A program made the position numbers and the translations under genes. This document shows positions 51,699 through 62,650 of a DNA stretch of 64,000 nucleotides, in pieces (the stretch's first letter is position 1; every line of letters begins with the position of its first letter). The stretch lies in NCBI GenBank assembly GCA_030710605.1, contig CP092882.1:17418316-17482315 (forward strand). The letters are read 5' to 3'. Source of the DNA: Cordylochernes scorpioides (Eukaryota > Arthropoda > Arachnida > Pseudoscorpiones > Chernetidae). Below the pieces are notes generated by a model. The model saw nothing but the letters and a program-made list of their open reading frames with translations, ran no database searches and was not told where the DNA came from.

Positions 51699-53994
51699 CA
51701 GGGGTCTCCAAACTTTCCAGCCTTAGGGCCATACTGATGGGGTCTTTCCAGCCTTAGGGCCATACTGATTACTCCAGTAAGTTCCGAGGGCCAAGATGGC
51801 GAAACTGCATATTTTTAATTTTCCTGTATTAATTGTCATGTTTATTTGTTATTAAATGTTATTATTAATTGTTGCTTTTGTGTGTGATTTAGCAGAATGG
51901 AAAAGAAGCGAAAAATTGATAGTGAATGCAGAAAATTCAAAGATCAGTGGAACATTCAGTATTTCGTAATTGAGTCCAGTAACAAGGCGCTATGTTTGAT
52001 TTGCAATGAAAGCATAGCCGTTCTCAAAGAATATAACATGAAACGTCATTATGAAACAAAACATTCTCAAAATTACTCAAAATATACAGGAATTGTGCGG
52101 ACAGAAAAATTCGAAGCTTTGAAGCGCGGATTGAAATCGCAGCAATCTTTATTTACAAAAGTCAAAACTGAACAAGAGGCGCCAACTCGTGCCAGCTTTC
52201 GTGTGGCTCTTGAAATTGCAAAACGTGGAAAACCATTCACCGATGGAGAAATGATCAAGGAATGCATAATTGCAGTAGTCGAAGAAATGTGCCCTGAAAT
52301 GGTAAATTTATTAAAAACTGTCAGTATGTCAGCAAACACTGTGGCTCGAAGGGTAGAAAACATCGCTGAAAATATATCCTCTCAACTGTTCGACAAAAAT
52401 GGACATGTTGAGTGGTTTTCTTTGGCCTTGGATGAGTCAACGGATGTGTCAGATACTGCTCAGGTGTTGATTTATATTAAAGGAGTAGATAAAAGCTATG
52501 AAGTGCACGAAGAACTTCTTGATATGTATAGTATTCATGGCACAACTACTGGTACCGATATTTTTAAAGGAGTTGAAATGGCCATTAATAAAAAGAACCT
52601 TCGATGGAAAAACTTGAAATGTATTACAACTGATGGAGGCAAAAACATGAGTGGGAAAGATAAAGGAGTGGTCGCTCTTGTGTCAAAGGCTGTAGAAAAT
52701 GACGGCGGCTCAAAACCATTAGTCTTACATTGTATCATTCATCAACAGTCTTTGTGCGGAAAATGTTTGGATATGTCTGACGTTCTGAAACCAGTCATAT
52801 CAACTGTTAATTTCATCAGATCTTTTGGGCTGAATCACCGACAATTCCGACAATTTATTGCAGAGATTGGAGAAACAGACTTACCTTATCATACTGCCGT
52901 ACGCTGGCTTAGTTGTGGGAAAGTCCTTCAGCGCTTTTTTGAACTTCGAGCAGTGATCGAAATTTTTTTGAATGAAAAGCACCGCCCTCTTACTGAATTA
53001 CAAAACAACGCATGGCTATGGAAGTTAGCATTCTATGTTGATTTGACAAAACATGTGAACGAACTGAATTTGAGATTGCAAGGAGAAAACCAGCATCTTC
53101 CTGATTTATACACTAATATCAAGTCATTCCGGATGAAATTGATACTGTTTCAATCACAACTACGAAGTAAATGTTTTTCACATTTTAAAACATGTGAAAT
53201 ATTCAGCCACACTACTGAGACTGAGTTTCCTATCGATTTTGCAATCGAAACTTTGAGTGCTTTGAAGATAAATTTTGATACTCGTTTCTCGGACTTTGAT
53301 GCCATTGCGAATCAAATTAAGATTTTTCAGAATCCTTTTGATGCTGACATTGAAACCCTAGCCCCGGAACTTCAAATGGAAATGATTGATCTTCAGTGCA
53401 GTGATATAATTAAGAACAAATATGAAAACTCATCTTTGTTGGAATTTTATAAGAGTCTTCCACTGACACAATTTGATAATTTGCATAAATTTGCTCGTGG
53501 GCTGTTTTTCGTTTTTGGTACTACTTATTTGTGTGAGAAAACCTTCTCCAAAATGAAGTACACAAAAAATGTATACAGATTTAAATTAACTGACGAGCAT
53601 CTTAAATCTATTTTAATAATTGGTACAAGTAAAATTAGTCCACAACTACAAACTATTGTCGGTGGAAAATCTCAATTACATACATCTCATTAGCATTTCA
53701 TATGTCATGTTATAAGGTATGTGTTGTTCATTACTTACAATGTATAAAATGTAAGTTGGATTCATTTCAATAATTTGTTAGTTATTATATGCTGAAGTTA
53801 AATTTACTGCATAAATTATACATGTCTTTACTCATTACCATTCTGTGTTTCTTTATCCAACTTATCACAAACATTTTATTTGCTATAAAAAATATTTGTT
53901 CTCTAAAAGGAGTTTTCAAGTATGTCTCCGCGGGCCGGACAAAATCTGTCTGCGGGCCGGATGTGGCCCTCGGGCCGTAGTTTGGAGACCCCTG
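51699..53994 (+). mobile_element. hAT (Charlie-type) DNA transposon, apparently complete
   Basis: 2,296 bp with perfect 16-bp terminal inverted repeats CAGGGGTCTCCAAACT / AGTTTGGAGACCCCTG. Perfect 8-bp duplication CTGTATTG at 51691-51698 and 53995-54002, diagnostic of hAT. A direct repeat CCAGCCTTAGGGCCATACTG lies at the left end. GCGGGCCGGA and GGGCC-rich subterminal sequence stands out against the AT-rich host. It carries one intact transposase ORF. Confidence 0.97.
51897..53693 (+). CDS. hAT-family transposase (ZBED/GTF2IRD2-like)
   Basis: 598 codons, the usual length for the family, with no stop or frameshift. N-terminal BED-type zinc finger: C33-x2-C36 ... H51-x4-H56. DDE/RNase-H-like core: LALDESTD (Asp 179), ITTDGGKNMSG (Asp 246), then VLHCIIHQQSLCGK (277-289) and the family's TAVRWLS (333-339). 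The C-terminal hAT dimerisation block includes FVFGTTYLCEKTFSKMKY and LTDEHLKSIL. The protein would bind the terminal repeats and cut and paste the element. It resembles the group from which vertebrate GTF2IRD2 and Charlie transposases derive. The start is the first ATG after the left subterminal region. Intact ORF, ends and duplication suggest a recently active copy. Confidence 0.95.
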   Translation: MEKKRKIDSECRKFKDQWNIQYFVIESSNKALCLICNESIAVLKEYNMKRHYETKHSQNYSKYTGIVRTEKFEALKRGLKSQQSLFTKVKTEQEAPTRASFRVALEIAKRGKPFTDGEMIKECIIAVVEEMCPEMVNLLKTVSMSANTVARRVENIAENISSQLFDKNGHVEWFSLALDESTDVSDTAQVLIYIKGVDKSYEVHEELLDMYSIHGTTTGTDIFKGVEMAINKKNLRWKNLKCITTDGGKNMSGKDKGVVALVSKAVENDGGSKPLVLHCIIHQQSLCGKCLDMSDVLKPVISTVNFIRSFGLNHRQFRQFIAEIGETDLPYHTAVRWLSCGKVLQRFFELRAVIEIFLNEKHRPLTELQNNAWLWKLAFYVDLTKHVNELNLRLQGENQHLPDLYTNIKSFRMKLILFQSQLRSKCFSHFKTCEIFSHTTETEFPIDFAIETLSALKINFDTRFSDFDAIANQIKIFQNPFDADIETLAPELQMEMIDLQCSDIIKNKYENSSLLEFYKSLPLTQFDNLHKFARGLFFVFGTTYLCEKTFSKMKYTKNVYRFKLTDEHLKSILIIGTSKISPQLQTIVGGKSQLHTSH

Positions 53995-54275
53995 CTGTAT
54001 TGGATCATTCTGCTTTTATATGCTACACTGAAGGATGGAATCTTAGAAATGGTTTTCAAGTAAACTATGGACATAAGCTTATAGGACAGTAGAATTACAT
54101 TCAAAGAGAAGCGAGTCCGCTGAGAAGCGGTCTGGTGGATTAAATTGGCGAAACCGCTGGGAGGGTTCACCACTGATGAGCCAAGCCCTCCCAATATATT
54201 TTTTCATCGCAGTAAGGACAGTAGAAGTTCGTTTTATGTATAAAAGAAACATTCGCGCTTTTAAATCCTTTTATT

Positions 54276-56179
54276 TTATAAATATATTAATGCTGGGAAA
54301 AAAAGTATTTATGAATATTTTAAAATGTAACTCTTACAACCTGGGTTATATATTTTTGCATATAGGAACAAATTCACAAAAGTCATATTTATATTTCTTA
54401 AACAATTAAATTATTTAAGAAAATTAAAGATTTTGTATTGATAAAGAAATATATTATTATTATTTTTATATTATAAACTGTGGTGTTTTTTTATTATTAT
54501 TTTAGATTCTCTTAGATTAATAATTTATTAATAATAAATAAAGATGCTATAATTTTATCATATTTTCAATAAATATTTTGAAGATATTAGTTTATATAAA
54601 AATTTCAGCCGAAAATATTTTTAGAAAACTATATGCAAAATTATGTTTTTGTTTATGTTGTTGTTGTTAATATTTACCAATTATAATTCAAAATAATCGA
54701 AATTCATTATCTCAAAATTATATATAAATATATATGTCATAATTTGCCTAAGGCCCAAGAGATATAATTTATTTTCGCCATAATTAGTATGTTAAAATGT
54801 AAATACAATATATATATAATCAGTATATATAAAATCTTACTATGAGGCAGTTCTAATTTCCAAATGCAATAAATTTCTTCCAAAAGATTACTTTGATTGG
54901 TATAATGACTTCCTGAGAATAGTTTCATTCAGTAGAGGGACTATCCCTTTCTATAACGAGCGCTCAGAAATTCTAATATTACCTCGTTGAATTTTTTGAA
55001 ATAAAATGAAATCATTAAAGTCTAATTAGTAGTTTTCGTATAGATTTCAGAGGTTATTAAATCCTTTAGCTATTTTAAATTGTCAAAAATTTTTATTATA
55101 TATAAAATAGTTTTATTAATTTAAAGGTTCTGACAGCGCAATAATTATTAAAATTATCTGTTTGTGTTAATTACATTAGTAATTTAATTGGTTTTAATTT
55201 ATAGCTTGCGTTATTATAAATATATTTGTAAAATATAAAGAGTAATTAAATTATGAAATCATATATAATCGGATTAAATAATTTTATTGTTAACATTTGA
55301 ATAGTATGACATTATTTATTTGTATAGAAATTTCGCATAATATTCAAATAGCGAATACGACATATTATCGTACATTTTATTTGTTCTTCCTGTTTTTATA
55401 TTTTCTATACACTATAAAATTATATATAATAATAATTATGCATGATTTTTATTTTATTAAGAGCACACACACGCAAATATATATATGTATTAGAATTCTT
55501 AGAATTCTCGATAGACATCTTGAATTTTAATAAGACATTTTTGGTTTTGGTGCATGCATATTAAAGTTTTATACTTGAGAGACAACATTTTAAAGATCAA
55601 TAATGTCATTTTATTTTATAATATCCACATTTTAAATCCTAATAGCGAATATTTTTAATATAATAGCAAAATTTCGAAGTTTAACAACTATATTTCAATT
55701 CGACGTTTTTAAGGATTTTAAACCACATTAATAGCAAAGAGTACTTCCACATCTTAAAATTTATAAATAACGTTATATATGAGTCAACTAAAACACACTA
55801 TTTTGAAAAAAGTTAAATTATAGCATTTTCTTCAAGACAAACAATTTGTATTTCTCCACTTGCATTGTTAAGCCAGTAGAAGAGCATTGTAACTCGAAAT
55901 CTCGCTTTTCCAATAAAAGAAGATAAGTATTGTGTCACATTTTAAATTAATTTTTAATAACTTTTTATAATTTAATTTAATGAGAACAACAATTTATGTT
56001 TAAATTGAAAAAGAGAGAGAGAGTTTCTTATTAAAATCAATATATTTAGTATAACTATCATATCTTTTTTATTCCATAAAACTGTTTATATTTAAAGTAT
56101 GATCATATTGATGGGTTATTATTTAATAATTTAATAAATTTTATGTAACAATAAAGCTACGGGGAAAATATTATTTGTG
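54276..56179. other. AT-rich sequence, no gene seen
   Basis: About 1.9 kb, very AT-rich, with no credible ORF or repeat. ORFs of 60-77 codons are chance. Confidence 0.5.
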
Positions 56180-56425
56180 GACCAAAAGAGGCACCTCTCT
56201 TTTTTAAAATACGTTAGAACAATTAATCATTTTTATGCCATTGTCAGACATCATAGTATATAGGTTGGCTTTTTATCCGGGTTTGCCAAAACTGGTGTTG
56301 AGACTCATTCCTTATCATTACTGGTAAAGTTTTTACTAGGGTGACAATGCAAAATAATGTATTGTCCCCTAATGTATATTTAAAGGGAAATGTACCTCTT
56401 TTTTAGGTACATGAAAATTTTATGT
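56180..56425 (+). mobile_element. repeat family E copy
   Basis: AAAAGAGGCACCTCTCTTTT, ...CAGACATCATAGTATATAGG, GCCAAAACTGGTGTTGAGAC, TCATTCCTTATCATTACTGG, TAAAGTTTTTACTAGGGTGA. Parallel to 37540-37760; the hammerhead core region is too decayed to recognise. Confidence 0.7.
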
Positions 56426-56596
56426 GAAATTGAGTTTTACGAAATAAAAAGATAGAAAAATATACTAAATACGAGGTTTTCATTGAAGAAATTTCAATGT
56501 AATTCTAAAATTTTATTAAACCAATTATATATTACTCAAATAGAGACGCAATTCTCTTATATTTTTTTAATAATTTCATTTTTAACGAAGTAATAT

Positions 56597-56807
56597 ACAC
56601 AAATGAACAAAACTTAAGGAAGTTGTACCTTTTAGCATGTATATCGGGATTATAACAATAACTCTGAAAGATATTTGATGCACAGTGATCTTTATTGAAG
56701 ACACACGAGATAACCAAATGTGAACAAAATTGCCTCTGTCTCCTTTAAAAAAACAGACGACGGGCGATATCATAATATGAAACTTCCTTGTTTTGTCCAT
56801 TGATTTG
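56597..56807 (-). mobile_element. Tc1-like MITE
   Basis: CACAAATGAACAAAACTTAA, GTACCTTTTAGCATGTATAT, AATAACTCTGAAAGATATTT, TCTTTATTGAAGACACACGA, GCCTCTGTCTCCTTT, and an end CCTTGTTTTGTCCATTGATT with TA beyond. Confidence 0.85.
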
Positions 56808-56898
56808 TAATATCAATAATTTTTCGGAATGTTTATATAATTATTTTTTTTATAAATTTAATATGTTATAAAATAATATTATACATTTTTTATATTTG

Positions 56899-57107
56899 TA
56901 TAACGAATCACAAGTTTTACGAAGGAGCTTCTTTTATTATACTTGTGCTAGCTTTCGAACCTTTCGGTTCCTCAACAGGCGTGGCTAGTATGACTATATG
57001 GGTTAGTATAGTCATACTAGCCACGCCTGTTGAGGAACCGAAAGGTTCGAAAGCTAGCACAAGTACAATAAAAGAAGCTCCTTCGTAAAACTTGTGATTC
57101 GTTATAC
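56899..57107. mobile_element. near-perfect palindrome, ~101-bp arms, hammerhead-like cores
   Basis: The left arm 56899-56999 and right arm 57007-57107 are almost exact inverse copies (GTATAACGAATCACAAGTTT ... CTAGTATGACTATA) around a ~7-base centre. Each arm holds CTGTTGA, GGAACC-GAAA-GGTTC, GAAAGC (56951-56978 minus, 57027-57054 plus). Likely two inverted copies of a Penelope-type terminal segment. Confidence 0.85.
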
Positions 57108-58393
57108 AATTGTACCAATTATACGGAGTTTACCTGTAGAAACATTTTTTATATCTTTTTTTTTTTTTATCTCAAAACATATTGGAACAACTAGATATAT
57201 GTAATTTATTTAACAAAACTCTATTCCGTTTTGTTAAAACCTATATGCTTCTATGTGATTTTATAAACTAAAATTCTCTCACATTTCTTATTAAAATGTT
57301 TTCCAATATTTATGAAATATATCTCGAGGTTAAATCTCCATATTTATGAAAAATCTAGAAAAATCCGAGCGAATATTTTAAAATATTTTCAAATTTTGGT
57401 TGCATATATAATATTTATACTCATATCTAATAAAATCCACACACAATTTTAAGAAAATATAAAAATCAAAATTAATATATATATAAATTCAATCTGCACA
57501 CAACAATATAAAATTCACTAACACTTTTTAAAATAAATAAATGCTCCAACAAATATATTTGAACAGTTTAATGCACACAAAGCATATATCTACGAGTTAT
57601 CAAAAATATTTCTTTAATTATTTATATCTATAAAACACTATAAAGGAAAACGATAAAGTACAAAAATTTTCGTTTTAAATGACTTTTGTTACTAAAATAT
57701 TAAAGGGATAAAAAACACATCCAAAATTATAAATATTTAGAAAAGGCTTACAAAAGATTTATGCAAACGAGAATAGATTTGGTGAAGACAATAATAATCT
57801 TTCAAGTCGAGGAAGCTAGGTTTAGGCCTATCGATTTAGCCTTGCAGCCGATATTTCCTTAGGCTTAGAATGGGGTCAATGGTGAAGCCTTCTAATCGAT
57901 CTTTTGGTACAAATTCTTTTGTCTAGCCGCCTTTGTAAATAAATTATTTTGTTTTCGATTCTATTATCTTCAACATTTGTTAGAAATATTATTAATAAAA
58001 ATAAAAAATAATTATTTTTAACTTTATAAGTATAAATTTGAATGCTTTTAATTCGCTTGTTGTACAATGTGCAGTGTTATAAAAAGTTGTCCATATAATA
58101 TAAATATATAAGTGTAAAATTAATTAATTAGGTTGCTAGATTAGTTTAGGGAATAAATAATCAAATTACAATATTAAACCCTTGAAACCTATATTAATTA
58201 ATTAAATAAAGGTATTAAATTAGGATAATATATATTTTTTAAATCAATTATTTATATAATAATAATTTTAAAACTTAAATTTATAAAGGAAATGCTTTTA
58301 ATTATACTAAAGAAAATGAATTAAATATCTTCATATATATGTAATGGAAAAAATATATTAAATGCTAAATTTATTTTGAAATAGGTAATATAT
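57108..58393. other. AT-rich sequence, no gene seen
   Basis: GC-richer patch at 57790-57900 (GAGGAAGCTAGGTTTAGGCC) unassigned. No credible ORF. Confidence 0.45.
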
Positions 58394-58568
58394 TGTAATA
58401 AAGTATTTATTATTTTAGCAGAGTGGTCATTTTTATGTTTATATTTTGCTATACTCTGTACACTTCTTCCCTCTTTTTATCTTTTGTTTATCACTCATAG
58501 TTTGTTCTTGCCTGAAATAAATTGTTGTCTCATCCCGAAGTTGGTCTTCCCTAATTTTCAACGTGGCA
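58394..58568 (+). mobile_element. solo LTR, ATAT family
   Basis: TGTAATAAAGTATTTATTAT ... AATTTTCAACGTGGCA, 175 bp, ATAT immediately on both sides (58390-58393 and 58569-58572). Confidence 0.88.
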
Positions 58569-58685
58569 ATATAGACATATAATAAATTAACCGAACGGAT
58601 CTGGCTTCATATTATCTAGGTGTATTTCAGATATGTTTTGTTAGGGCTCTTTTTCAATTAAATAATTCTAGACAGAGCGCTATCT

Positions 58686-58993
58686 TTTTTTTTTTTTGCT
58701 TATCCCTAGTACACGTGGTACAGGCCATGATAATCATGGTGGGTAGTTAGCGACTGCTTTTACTGTAAGCGCACCACATGTCTACATATGTGAAAAGCAA
58801 TTCGACTTTGCACTAACAAATGTGCCAGAGCCCCGTTTGGTTACTTGCACTCGCTGGTGGGGTTACACTTTTTTAAGAATCGGGGGCAATGGGAGACTTT
58901 TTTAATCAGAAAAAAAGTGCCCAATGCGGGATTCAATCCCGGGTCGTAGCGGTTGAAAACCAACGGTTTAGACCATCCTTCCATCGACCCTCG
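58686..58993 (-). mobile_element. tRNA-derived SINE with poly(A), TSD visible
   Basis: Minus strand: tRNA-like head (GGGTCGATGGAAGGATGGTC; anticodon region TTGGTTTTCAA as in tRNA-Glu(TTC); B-box-like GGATTGAATCC), a ~200-bp body (CCAGCGAGTGCAAGTAACC, CACGTGTACTAGGGATAAGC) and a poly(A) tail. Flanked by AGAGCGCTATCT (58674) and AGAGCGCCATCT (58994), a 12-bp duplication with one mismatch. It landed in the AGAGCGCCATCT border of an Fb-B element. Confidence 0.85.
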
Positions 58994-59300
58994 AGAGCGC
59001 CATCTAAAGAGCTCATGTGAGAGAGATCAGGATATGCTTTTTTTTATTTGACTCCTGACATTTTTCTATCTTTCACATATTATATTATATATGAAAAAAA
59101 ACAATAGAAAAAAAATAAAAGATAAGTTGTTCAGGTGTTGATATTAAAAATAAAGAAGGCATCTCCTGACCACGAGCATATGTGCTTTTTAGATGGCAGA
59201 GCGCCATCGTTTAGTTTATTTTTGCTCCACCAGATGGCGCTCTGCCATCTAAAAAGCACATGTGTTCGTGGTCAGGAGATGCCTTCTTTTTTTTAATATA
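58994..59300. mobile_element. fold-back element Fb-B with central CTCF-like motif
   Basis: Arms 59137-59204 (ATATTAAAAATAAAGAAGGC, ATCTCCTGACCACGAGC ... AGATGGCAGAGCGCCATC) and 59232-59298 (inverse). The centre holds CCACCAGATGGCGC. The portion at 58994-59060 is a further arm fragment split off by the SINE. Confidence 0.88.
59227..59240 (+). promoter_or_regulatory. CTCF-consensus match in a repeat
   Basis: CCACCAGATGGCGC, complete match to CCASYAGRKGGCRS at the junction of the two arms. Confidence 0.5.
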
Positions 59301-60039
59301 TTATATATATAAATGAAATGCTAATTCGATTATTGTTATTCTTCTGCGCACCAAAACTACTGAATTTACAAATAATAAATTTCACATGAAAGTATCTAAA
59401 GATAAATTTGAACATATAGTGAAATGAATAATTAGTACAAAAGTGAAATTGTACTGGGATAAGGTGAATAAATTAAGAAAAAGGCATTTTCTTATATATT
59501 TCAGTTGCACGATAAGGAGATGCTTTTTTTTTTCTTAATTCAACATATAGGTTAGTCTAAATAAAAGAAAATGTTATATATATGTCGTGATCAAATAAAA
59601 GGGTGCAACCGTTATTTTCACAATCCCCAAGAATTAGTTCCAGTCAAGTGAGCAGCGCACCCGCGATGTCTGTCACGTTTATTTTTTTACAGTTTTTATA
59701 GAGGATTAGCCTATTTACATTTTAACATAAGCTTAACATATTTACATACTTATTGTGGCGAACAGAAATTATACATCTTGGATATTATACAAATTAAGAC
59801 ATAAATGATATTTTTAATAATTCGAAAAAAAAATTCCTCACGGTATAGTTTTGCTTATTACCACTAGTAACAGCACAGGTAGGAGTCATAAATATCTTTG
59901 GTTGCATATTTGCATACTGTTTGTTGAAGCTAAAATTATTTAACTGACTAGAGGCTTTAACAAAACGTATCTGAAATGCATCCAGATAATACCCGGGCGA
60001 AGCCAGGTCCATTCGACTTGTTATTAATAATTTTACTAA
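59301..60039. other. AT-rich sequence with repeat fragments
   Basis: Ends with a fragment of the CCCGG repeat family on the minus strand (59985-60022, ACCCGGGCGAAGCCAGGTCC). TGCAACCGTTATTTTCACAA, GAGCAGCGCACCCGCG near 59610-59670 is GC-richer and unassigned. Confidence 0.45.
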
Positions 60040-60310
60040 TATAAGCTTATGTCCATAGGTTCCCTAAACACCCCTAAGCTGCCTTCCATTGTAAATGCAG
60101 AGTATATAAGAAAACCAATCCAATACAATGGTAGAGCGGTCTGGAGGTTAATTTGGCGAAATCACTGAGAGGGTTTACCACTGATGAGCCAAGCCCTCTC
60201 ATTCAATAACTTTTATCATTGCAGTAAGGGTGTAGATATAATATTTGACATGTGAAAAGAAACACATGGCCAAAAATAATTTTTATAAATTTTAACGATA
60301 TAGATGGCAA
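60040..60310 (+). mobile_element. fold-back element Fb-A, arm plus interior
   Basis: ATAAGCTTATGTCCATAGGT ... AATACAATGGTAGAGCGGTC, TGGAGGTTAATTTGGCGAAA, GAGAGGGTTTACCACTGATG, AGCCAAGCCCTCTC, ATTGCAGTAAGG. The interior matches 14890-14985 inverted. Confidence 0.82.
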
Positions 60311-60494
60311 TTGAATTTTTAATTTGATATTGATCAGATATTATTGAAATTTAACATAATATCAATTTTTATATTCCTTTGTTAATAAAGGAGAGATATG
60401 CAAATTATATGATACATACATCTCTGAATTTATAACTGGGTATCTTTTTTATATATTTCGCTTGATTTCTCAGCAGTAATTTTTGAAATTATTT

Positions 60495-60699
60495 ATATTC
60501 ATGTAGCCAAAACTTAAGGAAGTTGTACCTTTTAGCATGTATATCGGGATTCAGACAATAACTCTGAAATATATTGCAGTGACCTTTATTGAAGACACAC
60601 GAGATAACCAAGTGTAAACAAAATTGTCTCCGTCTGCAAAAAAAAAGACAACCGGCTACATCAAAGACGTTCTACTTCCTTATGTTTTGTCTATGAGTG
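60495..60699 (-). mobile_element. Tc1-like MITE, left end damaged
   Basis: TTCATGTAGCCAAAACTTAA, GGGATTCAGACAATAACTC, AAGACACACGAGATAACCAA, CGTTCTACTTCCTTATG, TTTTGTCTATGAGTG then TA. Confidence 0.85.
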
Positions 60700-60869
60700 T
60701 ATAATGATCTATTAAATGTTCTCAGATTGTGTGCATTTGAATTTATTTTTATAATATCGTTATTATCTTTATTTATAAAAATATTGTCACTGAATAATTA
60801 TTTTGAATATTCTGTTGTTTATTATCATAAATATTTGCATAGTCATCACCCCTTACCATACTTGTATAT

Positions 60870-61086
60870 TGTAACATAGTATGTATTAATTTTATTTATG
60901 TAACATAGTATTTCTTAATTTTATTATTTTTTATTTAACAGAGTGGTCATTTTTATTTTTATATCTTGCGACTCTGTAAATTTCCCTCGTGGCTTATCTT
61001 TTGTTTACCGTTCTTAGTTTGTACTTCCCTGAAATAAATTTTGTTTCCTCCTGAAGTTTTTGTCTTCCCTAATTTTCCACGTGGCA
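60870..61086 (+). mobile_element. solo LTR, ATAT family (29-bp-duplicated type)
   Basis: TGTAACATAGTATGTATTAA ... AATTTTCCACGTGGCA. It has the same duplication of the first 29 bp as the right LTR of the TRIM at 46864. ATAT flanks both sides. Confidence 0.9.
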
Positions 61087-61282
61087 ATATTATTACTTGT
61101 AAATAAAATTTAGAAATAGTTTGCATTCTAATCAATAAATTATTTTTACTTAAACTTTTGTAATACTTGTTATCACTGCCGTGACAATATCTAAAAACCT
61201 TAAGTAATAATTTTTCTCTTATTTCAAAACATATATTGAAGAAACTTATTGCGAAAGGTTTTTGATATTTTTATAAAAGTAC

Positions 61283-62190
61283 TAGCGGATGTGCCCGGCT
61301 TCGCCCGGGTTTTACCCGAGTAAAGGTTTGTATAACGAACATTTGTTAAAACAATTCTCTATAAACATATAAAAAAGAAAGAAAGATATATTTTGATGAT
61401 TTGAAACTCGTAAATTTGAATCTCTCGATAAAGTGATCATTCTTTCCCGGTCCCTTGTGCCGTGTCATCCTGAATTTTGTATTTCCTAATTTTCTATATT
61501 ACAAAATAATCGTTTTATCTAGTGAACATATTTTCCCGGTCCCTTGAAAAATACTCGATAAGTTGAATAAAATCATGGTCGTGAATCTCTCGATAAGGTG
61601 ATCATTTTTTCCCGGTCCCTGTGTGCCGTGTCATCCCGAATTTTGTATTTCCTCGATAAAGTGAACATTTTTTGCCGTTCCCTGTGAGCCGTGTCATCCT
61701 GAATTTTGTCTTTCCTAATTCTATACATTACAAAATCATCGACACGGGATATCATTTAATGTTGTCTAAAGGGGGTTAAGAGAGCAGTCTCTTTCAAATG
61801 AAAAATGCTTTAATTAAGCAGATGTTTAAAGTATAATATAATCTTACAGGTTGTCGACGCTGTAAAATCCCCAGAGAGAGTGTTTTTGTAGCATCATGCT
61901 GTGACTCCACACGATGTCCCAAGGTCATCAGGAGCAGCAAACTAAGCCTATCTCCGTCTCAATGGTAGGGCTGCTTGCGAGTTAAATATACAAATCTGCA
62001 AATAACTCTAAGGATATTCAAGATATTCAAGAAATTTTTTTTCGTAAACCTTTCCGGGAATACACCTCATAATATCCCAAAATTTCACGGCGATTGGATG
62101 TATGGTTTTTGAATCCATAGAGGACACACACACACACAGACAGACAGACAGACAGACAGACATTCATTTTTATATATATAGATATGGCGC
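61283..62190 (+). mobile_element. interspersed repeat ending in (CA)(CAGA)n
   Basis: Starts ACTAGCGGATGTGCCCGGCT, TCGCCCGGGTTTTACCCGAG and ends TATGGTTTTTGAATCCATAG, AGGACACACACACACACAGA, (CAGA)n, TATATATATAGAT. Inside are three or four diverged repeats (61424-61740) of CTCGATAAAGTGATCATT, TTTCCCGGTCCCT, CCGTGTCATCCTGAATTTTG. No transposase or RT; class not assigned. Confidence 0.7.
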
Positions 62191-62213
62191 AATTATGTTA
62201 TATTTGATTATAT

Positions 62214-62388
62214 TGTAACAAAGTATTTATTATTTTATTAACAGAGTATCATTTTTTATGTTCATATTTTGCTAATATGTAAATTTCCCTCTTTGCTTAT
62301 CTTTTGTTTATCATTCATAATTTGTTCTTGACTTAAATAAATTGCTGTGTCATCCTGAAGTTTGTCTTTCCTAATTTTCCACGAGGCA
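62214..62388 (+). mobile_element. solo LTR, ATAT family
   Basis: TGTAACAAAGTATTTATTAT ... ATTTTCCACGAGGCA, 175 bp, with ATAT on both sides (62210-62213 and 62389-62392). Confidence 0.9.
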
Positions 62389-62394
62389 ATATTT

Positions 62395-62650
62395 TATAAT
62401 ATAATATGATGCGGCTTGTGGTTGTAAAACGACATTTAAAAATTATCCCGCATGAGTTTCTTTTCAATGAAAAATCAAAATTTATTTAAAGGAGAAATAA
62501 CGATTATTTCTAACCTTAAGGATGAGGTATGAAAGGATGAATTGTGAAGAGTAATGATAAACGGAAAAATAAAAGTGTCCAGGGATCTCATCCTTAAGGT
62601 TAGAAATAATCGTTATTGTCTTACCTAATTTTTCCACGTGGCAATATTTA
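62395..62650 (-). mobile_element. body of tRNA-headed element, tRNA deleted
   Basis: ATGATGCGGCTTGTGGTTGT, AAAACGACATTTAAAAATTA, ... AACGGAAAAATAAAAGTGTC, CAGGGATCTCATCCTTAAGG, TTAGAAATAATCGTTATTG. Only GTCCAGGGA of the tRNA acceptor remains before an inverted piece of the body and an LTR end fragment (TTTTTCCACGTGGCAATAT). Confidence 0.82.

Larger units (their letters stand above)
51505..54275. mobile_element. fold-back element Fb-A, host of a hAT insertion
   Basis: Left arm about 51525-51682 and right arm about 54120-54275 are nearly perfect inverted repeats of ~150 bp (GCGCGAATGTTTCTTTTATA, CATAAAACGAACTTCTACTG, TCCTTACTGCGATGAAAAAA, GGGAGGGCTTGGCTCATCAG, AGACCGCTTCTCAG). The interior (54003-54115) is unique-looking. 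The most intact copy of the family; GCGCCATCT sits outside the left arm. Confidence 0.9.

Noticed and set aside
62124..62161. CA/CAGA repeats as a CRISPR array or telomere-like repeat
   Set aside because: Simple microsatellite with no spacers, at the end of an interspersed repeat; this is animal nuclear DNA.
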